NCBI GenBank assembly: GCA_038277395.1
Contig: CM076197.1
Location: 79,097,951-79,161,950 of the forward strand
From: Dryocosmus kuriphilus
Lineage: Eukaryota > Arthropoda > Insecta > Hymenoptera > Cynipidae
Reading direction: 5' to 3'
Length of the DNA stretch: 64,000 bases
The translations under genes were made by a program, and so were the position numbers. Shown piece by piece: positions 11,626-22,135 of the stretch. How positions within the stretch are numbered: position 1 is the first letter of the stretch; the number at the start of each line of letters is the position of its first letter. The notes under the pieces were generated by a model. It worked only from the letters and a program-made list of their open reading frames with translations. It was not told the DNA's origin and made no database searches.

Positions 11626-11716
11626 TTTTAATAAATTTTTTACCATACTTTTCTTCTGCAATTTTATTTACAATGTATTTATGTATAAAATTACACAGTA
11701 TGTATTAAAAATGCAC

Positions 11717-13824
11717 TTAAAACTCATTCTGAAGCACCTTTTCGAACTGCCATGGTATTGCCCCACTATCTGATTCGAAATATTCGGCAAATCTGTCTCG
11801 AATAATCATGGGATTCAACTGATTTGGAGCATGCTGCACTATTTCGTCTTGGTCTTCAAAATTATGCAAGGCTGAAACGAAATTTGTTACTTTACTTATG
11901 ACACATTTCTAAACTTAAAAAAAATGTGTTTTACATTATAGCCCATGTTGTATATTTTCATGAGTTAGGTAAAATCAAAATTTTTTATTTTTCAAGAAAT
12001 CCAAATAAAAAAAAGGCTGAAAACTAACCAAATTCAGTGCAAAATTGGACCAACGTTAACAGTTTTACTTTTTTTCTTTGTTCAGAGATATTTTTTAAAT
12101 ATTGTTTTACAATGTTTTCAATCCAACTTTAAGAGCACGTGATACTTTATTATAAGAGCAATTTAGTTTCACCAAATTGACGCTGAAAATAATAAATATT
12201 TTTTGATAAAAGTAGGGCATTTACCTCCGCTTTGTACAGAAGGAAAAGTAAATGGCCTAGTTTTAACAAAAAATATTTATTATTACGAGTGCAAAGTTAA
12301 GGAAATTAAATTTTCTATTATGGCAATTACCATATGCCCTTAATGCCCTGTAAAATGCATGTAAAAATTGAAAAGTTTTATACTTTAAATACTGAACCCA
12401 AAAATATCGGTAAAAACCTCAAAAAGTAACTCCTAAGTGATTTATATATGTCAAGTTATTTTATGTAATTATGACATGTATTTATAGGGCAGTTTATATT
12501 ACGAATAAACATATATTACTTTAAAGTTTTTATTAAAATTAGTCACTAACCACCAACTGGAAGAGCTCGATCTGCTGGGGTCAAGTGCGCGTAGAGGTCT
12601 CTATCTGCATTTTTTGCCTTTTTCAAAGACTCTGTGATGATCCAATTATGTAGACAAGTAGTTGCTTGAATAATGTTCTTGACGAGTTGCGTAGATCCTA
12701 TAATTGCAGTTCGGTATATTCGCCAACGTGCACCGAGAATACCAAAAGCGCTTTCCACCACTCTTCGAGCTCTACTTAATCGGTAATTGAAGATTTTTTT
12801 TCTTCGATTCAGTATTCCCCTACGGGGATAAGGTCTCATCAAATAATGACTAAGAGAAAAGGCTTCATCGCCAACAAGCACATAAGGTAGAATTGTACCT
12901 CGTTCATCAACTGAATTTGATGGTGGTACATCGAGATTACCCTTTTCAAATCTGCGACCGATTCTACTCTCTTTAAATACCCCACCATCACTCCTTCTTC
13001 CTGGAGCACCAATATCAATCGCTATGAAGCGGTAGTGGGCATCGGATACAGCCATCAGATTAATTCCAAACCTTTCCTTATAATTGTAATATGTAGATCC
13101 GGTATTTGGTGGAGCCTGTAATTTGAAATATTCTATTATTGCATAAACAGTTGTTTTTCTTTTGTTAATTTTACGATGACAAAATTTGACTCACCTGCAT
13201 TAGAACTTGTTTACCATCAACTGCACCGATGCAATGATCAAAGTTCCATTTCTCCTCAAAATCATTAGCAATCTGATACCATCCTTCCGTGGCAAAACGT
13301 GGAAAAGCTGAATGTTTTAGGGCAGACCAAATAGCTGTACAAGTTTCTTTAACAATTTTTGAAACCGTATTTGGACTAACACGAAAGGCAAATGAGACAG
13401 ATGTCATGGAATCTCCCGAGGCAAGATATCTGAGACATATATGCAGTCTCGTATGAGGTGGAATTGGTTCACGAATTGTATGCTGCTTTTGTATATATGG
13501 TGTTACCATCCTCAATAATGTTTTAAACATTTTCTTGTTCATTCTTATGTACTGCAGATATTTTTCTCTATCTTGACATTCCATTTCCCACAAAAGATTA
13601 TCACTCGCCCCTTGCGCGATTCGTTGGTTGACTTGAAAAATGGGACGAACCCAAAATCTCCTCTTCCGTGGTCCAGGCTTTTCTTCTCGATCCAATTCCA
13701 AATATAATGCATACATATGCAGGATGTGCTCATGAGTTATATTTGCCTCATCTGGAGTTTGTGTAATATTTCCATAGGTAGTCAGTAGCAAGTAAATATA
13801 AAGTAAAACATCGAGAGCCTCCAT
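11717..13824 (-). CDS. PIF/Harbinger DDE transposase (DDE_Tnp_4)
   Basis: Nuclease that cuts and joins the element ends. Three exons on the minus strand join in phase: 13824-13195, 13115-12551 and 11871-11717, giving about 449 residues. The ATG at 13824 (MEALDV) is the first in the exon, and an upstream acceptor near 13870 hints at a 5' non-coding exon. The catalytic signature is complete: GAVDGK (first Asp, end of exon 1), GAPGRRSDGGVF (second region), VGDEAFSLSHYLMRPYP (third Asp) and RARRVVESAFGILGARWRIY (Glu region). The last exon, easily missed, supplies the family ending ALHNF ... RDRFAEYF ... GAIPWQFEKVLQNEF. It uses a GTTAGT donor at 12550 in place of the in-frame stop two bases on (12548). 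Length and motifs match an intact family member. Confidence 0.9.
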
Positions 13825-13875
13825 TCTTGTTATTATTGTCAATGAAAAGGTACACGATACTTCATACCTATGCAA

Positions 13876-14920
13876 AAAAATTTTATATTTAAGTATATGG
13901 CCACCGACTCCAAAAACTAAGAATTAGCCTGGGATTTTGTATTTCTAAAAACAGCCCGGAAATTTTTTGAAAACGAGTTTTGCAAATTAGAAATGATTTA
14001 TTGGATAAAGAATTACTACAACTTTATCTCTTTTGAATATTATTTTTAAAAAAATAATTTTTTAAACTAAAAAAAATGAAAAATAAAGTTTATATAGCAA
14101 TTACAATATCTTTTTTAGAAAGTTAATGAACTGTCTACTCCATTTTTAGCTATTGGCAACATTAAAAAGTAGACCTTTTCTTCTTTTTGATGTTTTTGTT
14201 TAAAATAAACACGCAAATATTTATAATTCTTGCAATTATTCGGAATTAAATAAATTTTAAAACTGCCATCACAACTTTGTTCATCTTATTTATCATTCAA
14301 AAGAGGATCACTAAATAAAAAATATTTAAAAATATGCATTTCCTTTTATATTATCCTATGTATGTTACATTAAAGAAAAAATTATTATTCAAATATATAC
14401 AGTGTTTACATTTTGCTTTTATTACCTTTTGTCTCCTTGTTGAGGTTAGGATCGCTAGCTTCCTGATTTGTTTATATGAAAACATTTGTAGCGAAGAACT
14501 TGAAAAGAAATCTGTATTTCACGTGGAAAATAAAGAACTATATTCTTTATATAATAATATCTAATTTCATATATGCATACTTAAAATATAATATTTCACG
14601 TTCTATAATCTTTCAAATCGGAGTTTTGACCGTTTTGACACTTCAAACCGTTCAAACTTTGTTTAGACGTTTTTGCGTTTTACGCGACGCAAATCGTCAA
14701 ATATTTCTCTACTGTCCCATGATGGCGCAAAAATTAGCCACCGTATTCTCACAGCGAATGAAAAATACTCTCCTAGTAGCTCTCACAGAAAGTACGTGCC
14801 GCCATTGGTTATTCCATTGTTTCCTTGATATAAAATGCCGTTTTGCGCTGTCATGTGACAGAGGGAAAATTTTTTACGTTTTGCGCTGCGCAAAGCAGGA
14901 AAGTGAAAAAGGTTAGGCTC
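13876..14920. promoter_or_regulatory. Probable upstream region of the Harbinger transposase
   Basis: AT-rich DNA up to about 14620, followed by a block richer in CG (14620-14920) with repeated TTTTGCG/TTTACG words, for example GCGTTTTACGCGACGCAAA and ACGTTTTGCGCTGCGCAAA. The block lies upstream of the minus-strand transposase and resembles the CG-rich words of the terminal repeats. A promoter or transposase-binding role is an inference from position only. Short ORFs here look random. Confidence 0.35.
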
Positions 14921-15460
14921 TAAATAACATTGGGAACACAGGGAAATTGATAAAAAAATTTTCAGCGTAAAAGTAAGTAATAAATTTATTAATAATTATA
15001 TTTTGTAGGTGCAGAATTCATTTCCGCTTATTTTGAGTACCCACTTGTCGCTCGACATACTTTTAAATTTGTAATATAAAATAAAATGCCATACGTTTGT
15101 AGGTTATGTTGGTCGTTTCATTTGAATGATTTGAATGGATTTGTATTTTGATAAACCCAAACACAGGAAAAATCGATGCAATAAGTTACCTAAGTGGTTA
15201 AGACTACTTATAATAAATAAAGATGCCAGATTTTTCATTTTCAACATTTCCTTCACATTAAACAGCCAAAATAACCTACAAATTTATGATATTTTATTTC
15301 ATATTAAAAAATTAAAAGTTTGTCAAGAAGTGAGTACCCAAAATAAGGGGAAATAAATTCTGTACTAAAAAAATGAAATTATTAATAAATTTATGACTTC
15401 AACGCTGAAAATTTTTTTTTTTTATCAATTTCCCTATGTTCCCAACGTTATTTAGTAAAA
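14920..15460. repeat. Foldback element nested in the Harbinger element
   Basis: Left arm 14923-15115 and right arm 15262-15457 are inverted copies. The tips read TAAATAAC..TTGGGAACA and share GGGAAATTGATAAAAAAATT, GAGTACCCA and ATAAGGGGAAATAAATTCTG-like blocks with moderate divergence. The element sits between the transposase and the right MADF gene and does not interrupt either. Confidence 0.7.
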
Positions 15461-15836
15461 GAGCTAGGAATAAGAAATGTGTTTTTTTATTTTCTTTTTA
15501 AATTTTTACAGTGATTTTTTTTGCTATTGCAAAAAATTTATTAGATAATATTATATATGTATATATAATTTTTATAAAACTTTTTGATGAAATTCGATTA
15601 CAGGAAGTCTCCAATTTAACAACAGTGAAATCACCGCAGGAATGAAACCGGTCTCGAAATTCAAACTTTCAGTCGTAATAAATATCTAATAAAATAACGC
15701 AACTTTCTGTTCATGCAATGGTGCAAAAAAGTACTTTGCATATCTACAAACGTTTTTAATAATTTGTATTCAGTTGTCATTCTGTCAGCGAATAATTTCA
15801 TTTTAATTAATAGCGCATTTTCATTTATTTATAGCG

Positions 15837-17358
15837 TTAGCCACTTTCTTCTTGATCCAACAATTCCTCTTCTAAAATTTGAAGAAATTGTTTCCGAACT
15901 CTTGATTGTCTGTGTGTGCCCAGTTTTCGCAATGATGGTCCCAAAGACAATAGCAAACTGGTTATTGGGTTAAAACTACTTGTGTTCGTTGGTGGTGATA
16001 TGCATTCTATTACTTTTTCATACAATTGAATAGTGTGTACATCTCCTTAAAAAGAAATAATGGTTTTAAGTATTTCCTAATATTAAAATACTAATAATTA
16101 AAAATGCTAGTAAAAGAGAAACTTTTCAACGGTAAAAAATGAAGAGTATCCCTATTATGTAGGAATTCTAATCTACTTACTACAATTTTTTCTTCCATTA
16201 TTCTCTACATCTTCTTCATCAGATTCAGAGTCTGATGTCAAGCTACTAATCGTCCTGCGAAATGTAAGATTTACATTAATAAAAATAGATCATATTAACA
16301 TTAGAACACAAAACACACCTTTTTGAAATTATGATTGTACATACTTCATGGGTTTACACAAATCATCAAGAAAGGTCATCATCTCAAACAACTCGAATCT
16401 TTTTTGTACTTTCTTTGATGGTGCAGCAGAGCCACTTGGTTTGTACACTCTTTCTTTTGCTTTCGCTTCTATGTATGTTCTTCTTAAAAATTCCCATCTC
16501 CTTTGGATTTTATGAACTGCAGAAACACCTATGTATATGGAGATAATGAGTTAGAAATATGTTTAAGTACATATAAGTATATACAAGCATACTTGTAATT
16601 TGATAGAAAGTATTGATATAAAACGAAAAAATATCGAACTTAATATTTCTAGAGCAGAATAAAAATATTAAATCTTAAAGATAGATATTTAAAGCAAATC
16701 ACTGAAGTAATTGAAAAGTTATTAATTAATTAATTTTTTATGAGCAATAAAAGATTCTAATTACTGACCTAATAAATTGGAAATTTCTTTCCATAGGTCG
16801 GCTATCTTCAATGATGTACGGTTTTTCAAAGGTAGGCGATAATTATACAGTGGAGGTCTTTGTGATACAGCTGTGATAAGTGCTTCGTCCAAATCTTTGT
16901 TCCAGACGTCATCATTACCCTTTGTCTTCAAGATAACTTCACCACTGACTAAAATGAATGTATGGTACACATACATAATTTGTATACAATAAACACTATT
17001 ATATATTCAATAAACAAAATTATATATAGTTCAAGTTCTTGAAAATGAAATTTGAAATTACTCACCTACAGTGACAGAATGATTATCATCAATAAAAAGA
17101 CGTTGTGACTCTTCATCGTATTCTTTAAAACATGTATGCTCCAGAATGTTATTCATATTTTTAATGAGGTAACCACAATAACCACATTTCTCTCGAGCCT
17201 GTAAATTTACATTAAATTTTGTTGTCCTTAAATGATATTATAGAGTTTTGGTAAAATATCTCTGATTTTGTGAAGATTTTTCACGATTGTTCAACAATGC
17301 ACAATCATAAAAAAAAGTTTTGTTGAGTTACCTGAATATTTTCCTCTTCCGAAGACAT
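15837..17358 (-). CDS. Zinc finger/MADF/BESS protein of Harbinger element (right copy)
   Basis: Paralogue of the gene at the other end of the element, transcribed toward it. Six exons on the minus strand join in phase: 17358-17332, 17198-17066, 16948-16769, 16528-16345, 16254-16181 and 16045-15837, giving 268 residues. Exon 1 encodes the same MSSEEENIQ from the right terminal repeat. Exon 2 holds a CGYCG ... HTC finger. Exons 3-4 are a MADF domain (ALITAVSQRPPLYNY, LWKEIS, QRRWEFLRRTY). Exon 5 is acidic, and the last exon has a BESS-like end, LLLSLGPSLRKLGTHRQSR. Protein similarity to the left copy is low outside exon 1, although intron phases agree and the DNA of the repeat arms is nearly identical. 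Confidence 0.85.
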
Positions 17359-17612
17359 TTTGTATCACTGTTTTACTATTTTATTAATAATACATAGAAT
17401 CGACAAGATCGACAATAACAATTTCGAAAAATTTTTGGTTATGTTACAAGTTTACGAACGACAATGAAAAAGCGGAACGCTCGGAACGCGAAAGGACGCA
17501 GTCATAAAGGCGGATACATTCGGCACAAGATTTTGGTCGCTAGAAGTCACTAGCTAGTGATTTGCCGTTTTGCGCGTTACGCCGAGTTTTGCGCTGCCGT
17601 GGGACGGCACAC
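17301..17612. repeat. Right terminal inverted repeat core
   Basis: Inverted copy of 9182-9493. It carries the promoter, leader, ATG (17358) and first splice donor of the right MADF gene. Further outward the arm continues with lower similarity (about 17640-17738) and resumes at 18640-18680 beyond an inserted element. Confidence 0.9.
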
Positions 17613-17735
17613 TGAATGTTCAAAAAAAAAAAGAAAAAATACCAATCGGCTTTGAATAGAAAGAGAAAGGTTCTCGACATTAACAACTTTTCTCTCTGGT
17701 GCACTATGACGCTTTTCGCAAGAGGGTTAGCCGGG

Positions 17736-18642
17736 TTAAGGCCTGAGCAGAATGAAACAGCGAACGGGAACGGGAACAGGAATGTGTAGTTCCCGTTTGC
17801 CCCGGTAAGAAGGCTTGAATACAAAAGAATTATAAAATTCTTGATTTCAACGTAAAAGTGAAATTTTTCTGTCTTATTTAAAACCTGATTCTTCCACCAT
17901 GCTTCAGTCTGCAAGGGAACAATAGATTTGTCAGAATTTTAATTCGCTTCAATTCGCCTAGCGGCAGTAACGTCTGTCCTAATATTTTCTATTCAGTGAT
18001 AAGAACATAGTTTTCATTTATTTAATTCCGTCTAGTTCCGTTCAAAAATATTTTGTCATTTATTGTTTTTAACATAATTATTTAGTAAAAAACTTTCAAA
18101 AACACTAAATTCATCAAACAACGTCTTTAGGATTGATTTGTGCGGAAATAGTCAAGATTTAAAGTAATTTTTAAATTTATTTATCATGATTTTATTTTTT
18201 TTCCCCCATGAAGCAATTTGAATAAAACGAAGTTGTTAATAGTAAACTAATGCAGTTGTATGCAAAATTCTACGAGATTTTTCAAATTTCATGATTCTAT
18301 AGTGCTTTTTATGCAAATATTATATTCCATTTATTAATTATTTTGTGGTTATGTTTGACGTTATCAAACATACAGGAGAACGACATAGAAATGGATTGCA
18401 TTTGACTTTTTCTGTCCCCGCTGGTGGTATAAGAGACGGAAGGAAAAATCAGGTGTTGAAAAGAATTAAAACTTTTAATCCCATTCCAATGCAAGCCTTG
18501 TTACCGGGGCGGTTTCATTGTGCGTTGCCACCGTTTTGCGTTCGCAACTTTTAGAAAGAGACAACACACAGATTATAAAAGAGGACAGAAAACATTCCCG
18601 TTTCCGGTTCCCGTTCGCTGTTTCATTCTGCTCAGGCCTTTA
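17736..18642. mobile_element. TTA-flanked non-autonomous element inserted in the Harbinger arm
   Basis: About 900 bases bounded by inverted repeats that begin AGGCCTGAGCAGAATGAAAC at 17739 and mirror to 18639, with about 45 bases of good match. TTA stands directly outside each end (17736-17738 and 18640-18642). The left arm of the host element shows the uninterrupted sequence (GGTTAGCGGTCC read in reverse), so this is a clean empty-site comparison. A TTA target duplication fits PIF/Harbinger; no protein is encoded. Confidence 0.85.
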
Positions 18643-18680
18643 GCGGTCCATTTTTATATGCCTATGTCGATGGGCCTACC

Positions 18681-19660
18681 AAAGACCCTACTCTACCCGA
18701 CTCTCATATTATAGGAAAGGCTTGCTGAGAATTTAGGAAGACCAAAGATGGTCTAGATTAGTTCAATTGTTGGCAGTAGATGGCATAAGGATAGGGATGA
18801 AAAGGGCGAATAGGAAAGTGGATTGCGAGAAACAGCATGGCCGTCAAATTTTTTGAATTTGTGTGATGTGAGGTTATGTGTCAAAAGGTGTCAAAAGGTT
18901 TCAATAAGGTATCGTGAAAACATTTTGAATATTAAATTATTTATTAACAATGGATGGACAAAAATATGTAGTGATAGAGTGTGCAATGAGATAAGTAGGT
19001 GGTAAACAGAGCATAGGTCATCAATTCCCAAAACTAAAAGGACATAAAACGTTATGGATCGAAATAACCCACTAGTCACATCTTTCCTTTGCTTACAGTA
19101 CAAATATCATTCCACATTTTTTTACTCCCTTTTATTTCTCATTAATTTTTCCTATTTTGTCATAATTGCAAATAAAATTCAACGTGTATTGATTAATCCG
19201 ATTATATATGCATCCATCGATGTTTTGATTGTGTTGAATATAAATAACAAATAAATTGAAGAATTAATGTTCTATTAACGACATATTATTCGGTAAATGT
19301 GATCAAATTACAAAAAATAGTATTTTTTTATTTTTCGAGAAATATTTCTTTAATTTAACATTAATTCTTTAATTTATTTGAGATTTACAGTTTTATTTAA
19401 CACATTTAAACCATTAATGTAGAAATAGATGCACCTACGCATTGAAGTGTAATTTAATTGATGGTGGTAGATGGCTCTGAATTCGTACATTATATGAACA
19501 CAGAGTCGAGCAGGCTGGTAAAAAATTTAGTGATTTCTATAATCTTCAAGATCTTCAAGCGCTTCAAGCTAATTATTAATTAACCTCAAAATCCCTTTAA
19601 AACTTTGCAAAACATCTGGAAGATTGCGCCACTTTGTCAATAAGCTGCTTGACTCACTAA
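18681..19660. other. Unassigned intergenic DNA
   Basis: AT-rich sequence between the Harbinger element and the presumed 5' end of TRIP12. It begins with a MITE-like tip (CCTACTCTACCCGACTCTC at about 18692) similar to the GGGGAGAGTCGG terminus seen at 27500. No gene is supported. Confidence 0.3.
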
Positions 19661-19669
19661 ATTGAAGGA

Positions 19670-19861
19670 TAGGCGAGAGGGTGGGAGGTGAAAGAAACAT
19701 TCCCCAGCCAGCCATCAGCCAGCGACCAAGCAACCAAGAACCAACATCCTACTCTGCCAGTTGGTTTATGTACTTGGGAACAAACTGGTTTATCGTCGTG
19801 TACAACAGTGCGCGAGATTTTTCTTCGCGATTCGCGATGCTCCAAGCATGTTTTTCGGTTC
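19670..19861 (+). other. Candidate 5' non-coding exon and promoter of TRIP12
   Basis: A block of higher GC and CpG content in AT-rich surroundings (CAGCCAGCCATCAGCCAGCG, CGCGATTCGCGATGC), ending in a consensus donor CAG|GTAAAT at 19861/19862. The first TRIP12 coding exon has a matching acceptor at 22106 and about 29 non-coding bases before its ATG. That makes an upstream leader exon likely, and this is the best candidate. The transcription start is not determined. Confidence 0.4.
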
Positions 19862-22106
19862 AGGTAAATCTTTAAAGTATCTTTTTTCTCTTTTGGGTTT
19901 CGATTTTTCCCAGAAAAATCCCCTGAAAATTGCACAAAGGCAGGGAGAAAACTCGTCCTCCATTACTCAGAGGAAGCAAATGGTGGCCTGTCGACTCCTG
20001 TCTTTAGACCTTTGTTACTCTATTGACTTCCGCAAGAAATCGAAATTTTCAAGTCCAGTGTTTATGAATTATATGTAATGAGGAAATTTGCAAGAAAAAG
20101 TTAACCTCGTGCAAGGGTGGGAAGCATTTTTGTGGTCGAGAAGCTCAAGTTTCTAGATGTATGTTCCCAAGTGTTATGATTCTCAGTGGGCTACTGACTA
20201 TCGCTCGATGACGACGAGACACAAATTGCGCATCGCTCTTTTTATCAATTTCTGTATCGTGTTTGTTATCTACGTGATAAGAGAAGTTTTCCCTGGGGAA
20301 GGAGTTTCGGATTTTGTGAGTTTTGGGGGTTGGGTGGTTAAGTTCGGGAGAGGCAACTCCAGTTTATATTTTTAGACAGGTCCCGAACAACAGTCAATCG
20401 CCTTTTTCCAATTTACGTTTCGACCTCGCAAGGCCCTTTTTCAGTTTTTCTTATGATGCAAGATTACGAAATGTCGAGACCTTTTACTTTAGTTAGTGTA
20501 TTTTGAGTATATTTTATAGATATAGTCTACTTATTTTCAGCTTTTAGATTTGTTTGTTTACGTAGGTTTTCTTTTTACCTAATCAGATTTTTTTACTCAA
20601 TATATTTTTTTTAGACATATTTTTAGATTTTTTTCTATTTCGTCATCCTCTTATTATTTTATTTGAAATTATAATTTATATCTAGATTGTGTTCATTTCC
20701 TGGAGGAAAAATATGTAACGCGTGGCTTTCTTGGAACGCAGTGGAAAAATTTGATCAATAATTTCTGGAGAGAATTTTATTCGGCTCGAACTTATTACTT
20801 ACGAAATTAATTTTAGTGTTCGCTTTTTTTTTTAGAGTTTAAGGATATACAAAGTTCTGATTTTTTAATTTTTGTGAGAATATAATTATGTATTTGTCAT
20901 TTATTTGTATTTATTGTATTTTCAGTGATTACAAAAAGAACTTGTTCCTTAAAAATGAGTTTTATTTCATTTTTATATTCAGCAAGATATCTTAAGCGAG
21001 ATTTTGAGTTTACATGAGTTTATTTTTCCAAATTTTTAGATGGAGTAAATAAATTATGAAAGTGATTCAATTTCATTGATTGTTGACGCATGGTCTTTGT
21101 TCGTCAGCGGTAATTCTTCACTATTTATTCAGATTTTTACAATAAAATTGAAATTGGTTAAATAATTTTGGTAAAAAATAAAATGGTTTTTGACAATTTA
21201 AAAAGATATATATTTCCTTAAAAAAATATTAAGAGAATCACTAAATATTGTAAAAATGACAAATTTTCAGAACAAAATGATTACATTATTGTAAGACTTT
21301 ATTAGAATAATTCTCTTTATTTAATAAAAATGTGTTTGATTATAGAATCCTTTGTTACAATTTCAGTTTTTAGGTTTTGTGTTTTTTTCTCAGTGTCAAT
21401 TTGATAAAATTTAAATCCGAAAAACCTAACTGGCAAAGAACCAAGAATTTAGAAGATTTCTAATAATTGTCATTGAAATTCGAAAGCGAACAAAGACAAA
21501 TTTAATTTACTGATAATTCGAATTGATTCCGAAATTCGAAAAATTTAGTATCTAAAAAACTTGAACTACATCCAAATACTAAACCATTAAAATTTGTATA
21601 TGTAATTTTTCTGAACTCAATACCTCAAAAAATTTAAAGTGAAAAAAATATAGCACCTTCCAAACATTTTTTTTTCTTTTTATAATCTAATGATTTTGTG
21701 CATTTTTGTCAGTTGAATTTCATTGATTAAGTAGAGAGAATTTTTATAGTGAAGGTCTACAATTAAAATTTTATTTTAAAAGTCAATAGTTTTTTTGTTA
21801 TTTTATTTTTGTTTCTCTTTGGCAATAATTTTGGTATCTTAAACTGTCAATGTTATTATGTTGTTTTTTCGATTTAACAACGCTACAAAATATGATGCTC
21901 CAAAAAGTGGAATACTTTAAAATTGAAAGCGTTACAATAATTAGAGAATGATCGAATCTTATGCTCAGGATTTGGTATGAAAAAGCTTTAAATTTTTAAT
22001 ATTTTCTTAGATTCGGAGAGCCTTCTAACAATTGGTTATTTTCTCTTTATGTATTGATTATTATCTGGTCTTAGTAAGCTTACAAAAAAAAATCTTGTAA
22101 TTTTAG
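19862..22106 (+). other. Presumed TRIP12 intron 1
   Basis: AT-rich sequence between the candidate leader exon and the first coding exon. A GTTTCGACCTCGCAAGGCCC phrase near 20418 looks like a dispersed repeat; nothing else is recognised. Confidence 0.3.
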
Positions 22107-22135
22107 GCAGAATAGTGACATGAGTAGATTGATCT

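Larger units (their letters stand above)
9056..18680. mobile_element. Large PIF/Harbinger-type transposon with two mirrored MADF-BESS genes
   Basis: An element of about 9.6 kb bounded by long inverted arms: left 9056-9493, right 17301-18680, the latter split by an inserted element at 17739-18639. The inner 310 bases of the arms (9182-9493 and 17301-17612) differ at only about three positions and contain promoter, 5' leader, ATG and the first coding exon of a gene at each end. The outer parts are more diverged. The cargo is a three-exon DDE transposase (minus) and two convergent zinc-finger/MADF/BESS genes. All three join in phase without stops, so the element looks autonomous or recently so. 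I could not fix the outermost tips or a 3-bp target duplication with certainty. Confidence 0.8.

Noticed and set aside
18681..19005. Possible retroelement coding remnant (GRPK..., MKRANRKV-like text in mixed frames)
   Set aside because: Stops in every frame and no stable family match; too weak to annotate.
22120..22135. Upstream ATG (ATGAGTAGATTG) before the TRIP12 start
   Set aside because: Different frame that soon stops. The ATG at 22136 gives the hydrophilic Ser-rich N-terminus that joins the downstream exons in phase.
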